A stretch of 64,000 nucleotides of DNA, taken from contig NZ_CP041244.1 in NCBI RefSeq assembly GCF_006547145.1, positions 2,418,001-2,482,000 of the forward strand. Direction: 5' to 3'. The position numbers were made by a program, and so were the translations under genes. Below, piece after piece: positions 60,871 to 64,000 of the stretch; the stretch's first letter is position 1, and each line of letters starts with the position of its first letter. The stretch is from Actinomadura sp. WMMA1423 (lineage in GTDB: Bacteria > Actinomycetota > Actinomycetes > Streptosporangiales > Streptosporangiaceae). The notes under the pieces were generated by a model. That model did no database searches, was not told the origin of the DNA, and worked only from the letters and a program-made list of their open reading frames with translations.

Positions 60871-63800
60871 TCAGTCGCGGGGCTTCTCCCGCATCTCGAA
60901 GCACTCGATGACGTCACCGAGCTTGATGTCGTTGTAGCCGACACCGATGCCGCACTCGAAGCCCTCGCGGACCTCGGTCGCGTCGTCCTTGAAGCGGCGC
61001 AGCGACGACACCGTGAGGTTGTCGGCGACCACGACTCCGTCGCGGACGAGGCGGGCCTTGGCGTTGCGCTGGATGATCCCCGACAGGACCATCGAGCCCG
61101 CGACGTTGCCGATCCGCGGGACCTTGAAGATCTCGCGAACCTCGGCGGTGCCGAGCTGGGCCTCCTCGAACTCCGGCTTGAGCATGCCCTTGAGGGCCGC
61201 CTCGATCTCCTCGATCGCCTGGTAGATGATCGAGTAGTACCGGATGTCGACGCCCTCGCGGTCGGCCAGCTCCTGCGCGTTGCGCTCCGGCCTCACGTTG
61301 AAGCCGATGATGACCGCGCCCTCGGACGCCAGCGACAGGTTGACGTCGTCCTGCGTGATCGCGCCGACACCGCGGCGGATGATCCGCAGGTTGACCTCTT
61401 CGCCCACGTCGATCTTGAGGAGGGAGTCCTCCAGCGCCTCGACGGAACCGGACACGTCGCCCTTGAGGATGAGCAGCAGCTCCTGCCGGTCGCCCCGCTC
61501 CAGGTCCCTGAACAGCTCTTCCAGGGAGCTGCTCTTGCGGCTCTTGAGCAGTTCGGCGTTGCGCTTGCGCGCGACCCGCTTGTCGGCGATCTGCCGGGCG
61601 ACCCGGTCGTCCTCGACGACCAGGAAGTTGTCGCCCGCGCCGGGCACGGCCGCGAGGCCGAGCACCATCACCGGACGGGACGGGCCCGCCTCCTGGACGC
61701 TGTTGCCGTTCTCGTCGAGCATCGCCCGGACGCGGCCGTTGGCCACGCCGCAGACGATCGAGTCGCCGACCCGCAGCGTGCCGCGCTGGACCAGCACGGT
61801 CGCCACGGCGCCCCGGCCCTTGTCCAGGTAGGCCTCGATGGCCGAGCCCTGGGCGGGCATGTCGGGGTTGGCCTTCAGGTCGAGCTCGGCGTCGGCGGTC
61901 AGGACGATCGCCTCCAGCAGCCCGTCGATGTTGATCCCCTGCTTGGCGGACACGTCGACGAACTGCGTGTCGCCGCCGAACTCCTCGGCGACCAGGCCGT
62001 ACTCGGTGAGCTGCGCCCGGACCCGGTTCGGGTCCGCGCCCTCGACGTCGATCTTGTTGACCGCGACGACGATCGGGACCCCGGCCGCGGTGGCGTGGTC
62101 GATCGCCTCGGTGGTCTGCGGCTTGACGCCGTCGTCGGCGGCGACCACCAGCACCACCAGGTCGGTGGTGTCGGCACCGCGGGCACGCATGGCGGTGAAC
62201 GCCTCGTGGCCCGGGGTGTCGATGAAGGTGATCTTGCGCTCCTCGCCGTCGACCTCGGTCTCGACCTGGTAGGCGCCGATGTGCTGGGTGATGCCGCCGG
62301 CCTCGCCCGCCTGCACGTTGGCGTTGCGGACGGCGTCCAGCAGCTTCGTCTTACCGTGGTCGACGTGGCCCATGACGGTGACCACCGGCGGACGCGACTG
62401 GAGGTGCTCCTCGCCGCCCTCGTCCTCGCCGTAGTCGATGTCGAAGGACTCGAGCAGCGCGCGGTCCTCGTCCTCGGGGCTGACGACCTGGACGTCGAAG
62501 TCCAGCTCGAGCCCGAGCGCCATCAGGTCGTCGGGGTCGACCGACTGGGTCGCGGTCACCATCTTGCCGAGGTGCATCATGATCGCGACGAGCGACGCCG
62601 GGTTGGCGCCGATCTTCTCGGCGAAGTCGGTCAGGGACGCGCCCTGCGGCAGCCGGATCGTCTTGCCGTTGCCGCGCGGAGCCGAGACGCCGCCGACGGC
62701 GGGCGCCTGCATGTTCTCGAACTCTTGACGACGCGCCCGCTTCGACTTGCGCCCGCGTGCCGGGCGCCCGCCGGGCCGCCCGAAGGCTCCCTGCGTGCCG
62801 CCGCGACCGCGACCGCCGCCACCGGGACGGGGGCCGAAGCCACCGCCGCCGCCCGGACGACCGCCGGCACCCGCGCGGGGGCCGCCGAAGCCGCCGCCGC
62901 CACCGGGACGACCGCCGCCACCGGGACCGCGACCGCCGCCGCCCGGACCGCGGCCTCCGCCGCCGGGACCGCGACCGCCGCCGCCACCGCCCGGTCCGCC
63001 GCGCCCTGGGGCGCCCGCGGGCCGCGAGGACGGCATGTTCATCGGGCTCGGACGCGGACCGCCCGGCCGGGGCGGCATGCCGCCCGGGTTCGGGCGCGGA
63101 CCGCCGGCGCCAGGGGCGCCGCCCGGCCGCGGGCCGGGACGCGGACCGCCCGCGGGCCCTCCGCGCTCCGGACGGTCACCCGCCGGACGGGGGCCGGGAC
63201 GCGGCCCCGGCTTGGGCGCCTGGCCCATGCCGGTGTTGGTCGAGCTGAACGGGTTGTTGCCCGGACGCGGCCCACCGGGACCGCGGCCACCGCCGCCGCC
63301 CTGGCGCGGTGCGGGGCGCGGGCCGGGCTTCGGCGTGCGGGGACCCGGCTTCGGGCCGCCGGGCGCGCGGTTGCCGGCCCCGGTGCCCGGCGCGGACGCG
63401 GGCGGAGCGCTCGGCCCCTGCGCCGCGGGCGCGTTCACCGGCGTGCTCGGCGCCGGCGGGACGGGCGGGCGCGGCGCCGGCTGCGGGCCGGGCCTGGGCG
63501 CACCGCCCTGGCCGCCCTGACCGCCCTGACCGCCGGATCCGCCCGGAACGCTCGGAGCGCCCTGGCCGCCGGAACCACCCGGACCGCCCGTAGCCGGACG
63601 GGGGGCCGGCCGCGGGCCCGGACGGGGTCCGGGACGCGCGCCCTGAGAATCGGAACCGCCGCCGGAGGGACCCGGACGCGGCGGTGCGGACGGGCGCGGA
63701 GCGGGCTTCTTGCCCGCGGCCCGTCGGTCTCCCTGCTTGGGAGAGGAAGAAGAATTTGAGAAGGCTTCTGTCAGCCTGCGAACGACCGGCGCCTCAATCG

Positions 63801-63909
63801 TGGAGGACGCCGACCGTACGAACTCGCCCATTTCCTGGAGCTTGGCCATGACGACCTTGCTCTCTACTCCGAACTCCTTGGCGAGTTCATAAACCCGGAC
63901 CTTCGCCAC
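60871..63909 (-). CDS. infB: translation initiation factor IF-2
   Basis: This 1012-residue GTPase places initiator tRNA on the 30S subunit. An IF2_N domain (1-55; [22 protein letters not shown], i.e. [15 protein letters not shown]) is followed by a roughly 330-residue Pro/Gly/Arg linker full of PRPGPRP-type and GGGGRGPGG repeats. The G domain follows, with GHVDHGKT near 514, DTPGHE and NKID. Domains II-IV complete the protein. Such linkers are usual in actinomycetes. GTG 63909 is the start. Confidence 0.96.
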   Translation of the reverse strand: MAKVRVYELAKEFGVESKVVMAKLQEMGEFVRSASSTIEAPVVRRLTEAFSNSSSSPKQGDRRAAGKKPAPRPSAPPRPGPSGGGSDSQGARPGPRPGPRPAPRPATGGPGGSGGQGAPSVPGGSGGQGGQGGQGGAPRPGPQPAPRPPVPPAPSTPVNAPAAQGPSAPPASAPGTGAGNRAPGGPKPGPRTPKPGPRPAPRQGGGGGRGPGGPRPGNNPFSSTNTGMGQAPKPGPRPGPRPAGDRPERGGPAGGPRPGPRPGGAPGAGGPRPNPGGMPPRPGGPRPSPMNMPSSRPAGAPGRGGPGGGGGGRGPGGGGRGPGGGGRGPGGGGRPGGGGGFGGPRAGAGGRPGGGGGFGPRPGGGGRGRGGTQGAFGRPGGRPARGRKSKRARRQEFENMQAPAVGGVSAPRGNGKTIRLPQGASLTDFAEKIGANPASLVAIMMHLGKMVTATQSVDPDDLMALGLELDFDVQVVSPEDEDRALLESFDIDYGEDEGGEEHLQSRPPVVTVMGHVDHGKTKLLDAVRNANVQAGEAGGITQHIGAYQVETEVDGEERKITFIDTPGHEAFTAMRARGADTTDLVVLVVAADDGVKPQTTEAIDHATAAGVPIVVAVNKIDVEGADPNRVRAQLTEYGLVAEEFGGDTQFVDVSAKQGINIDGLLEAIVLTADAELDLKANPDMPAQGSAIEAYLDKGRGAVATVLVQRGTLRVGDSIVCGVANGRVRAMLDENGNSVQEAGPSRPVMVLGLAAVPGAGDNFLVVEDDRVARQIADKRVARKRNAELLKSRKSSSLEELFRDLERGDRQELLLILKGDVSGSVEALEDSLLKIDVGEEVNLRIIRRGVGAITQDDVNLSLASEGAVIIGFNVRPERNAQELADREGVDIRYYSIIYQAIEEIEAALKGMLKPEFEEAQLGTAEVREIFKVPRIGNVAGSMVLSGIIQRNAKARLVRDGVVVADNLTVSSLRRFKDDATEVREGFECGIGVGYNDIKLGDVIECFEMREKPRD

Positions 63910-64000
63910 TGCACTCCCTACTCGGTCCGGGGGTGCGGCCTCCGGACCGTCGCTAACTTGCCGTACTCATCGCGGCGTGCTCATCGAGCGCTCATAGCAA
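63910..64000 (-). other. leader region upstream of infB
   Basis: This stretch holds a GTCCGG...CCGGAC inverted repeat and several ATGAG motifs. No gene is recognisable. The expected upstream ylxR/nusA genes lie beyond the window edge. Confidence 0.4.

Overview
The window is chromosomal DNA of a very GC-rich actinomycete. Gene content and order (dapA-rnj-ftsK, rimO-pgsA-cinA-clgR, infB-rbfA-nrnA-truB-ribF-rpsO-pnp-M16-dapB, Lhr helicase, SecA2, SCO6745-type protein, lipoprotein-rich ABC importer) point to Streptosporangiales, perhaps a Thermomonosporaceae (Actinomadura-like) organism. The species cannot be read from the sequence alone. I see no rRNA, tRNA, CRISPR array, prophage or complete insertion sequence. 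Layout: 1-19.4 kb is mostly accessory. It holds a partial alpha/beta hydrolase, the giant helicase Lhr, a divergent EamA exporter/TetR pair with a clear operator pair, SecA2, a ROK-regulated sugar operon (lipoprotein, two permeases, cytoplasmic NagZ-type GH3), an Rrf2-Nei2 pair, a LysR regulator and a small lipoprotein. 19.4-32.1 kb is a housekeeping block on the minus strand: dapA, rnj, ftsK, a RodZ-like HTH protein, rimO, pgsA, cinA, clgR and dps. A divergent DUF1990/MOSC pair interrupts it between pgsA and cinA. 32.2-48.5 kb is a mosaic of small accessory units: GH18-like protein, MocR/EamA pair, VOC/CGNR, GNAT, MFS, menA, ung, orphan modA, a paralogous FtsH, Uma2 nuclease-like protein, SCO6745-family protein and an ECF41/SigJ sigma factor. 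48.5-64 kb is a second minus-strand housekeeping block: infB, DUF503, rbfA, nrnA-like DHH, truB, ribF, rpsO, pnp, M16 protease and dapB. Two single genes with their own operators (haemolysin III family, FMN azoreductase) are lodged in it. How the genes work together: the two minus-strand blocks carry translation initiation and ribosome maturation (infB, rbfA, truB, rpsO, rimO), RNA decay (pnp, rnj, nrnA), lysine/peptidoglycan precursor synthesis (dapA, dapB), DNA segregation (ftsK), phospholipid synthesis (pgsA) and protein quality control (clgR). Around them sit self-contained units of a regulator plus one target. Several are joined by symmetrical operators that can be read directly: 6934-6980, 34980-35033, 37086-37134, 50846-50892 and 57460-57494. 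I found no strong case for a wholly new multi-gene system. The most informative signals are the regulatory architectures, two families of intergenic tandem repeats at 1.1-1.3 kb and 55.5-55.65 kb, and genes inserted into otherwise conserved operons.
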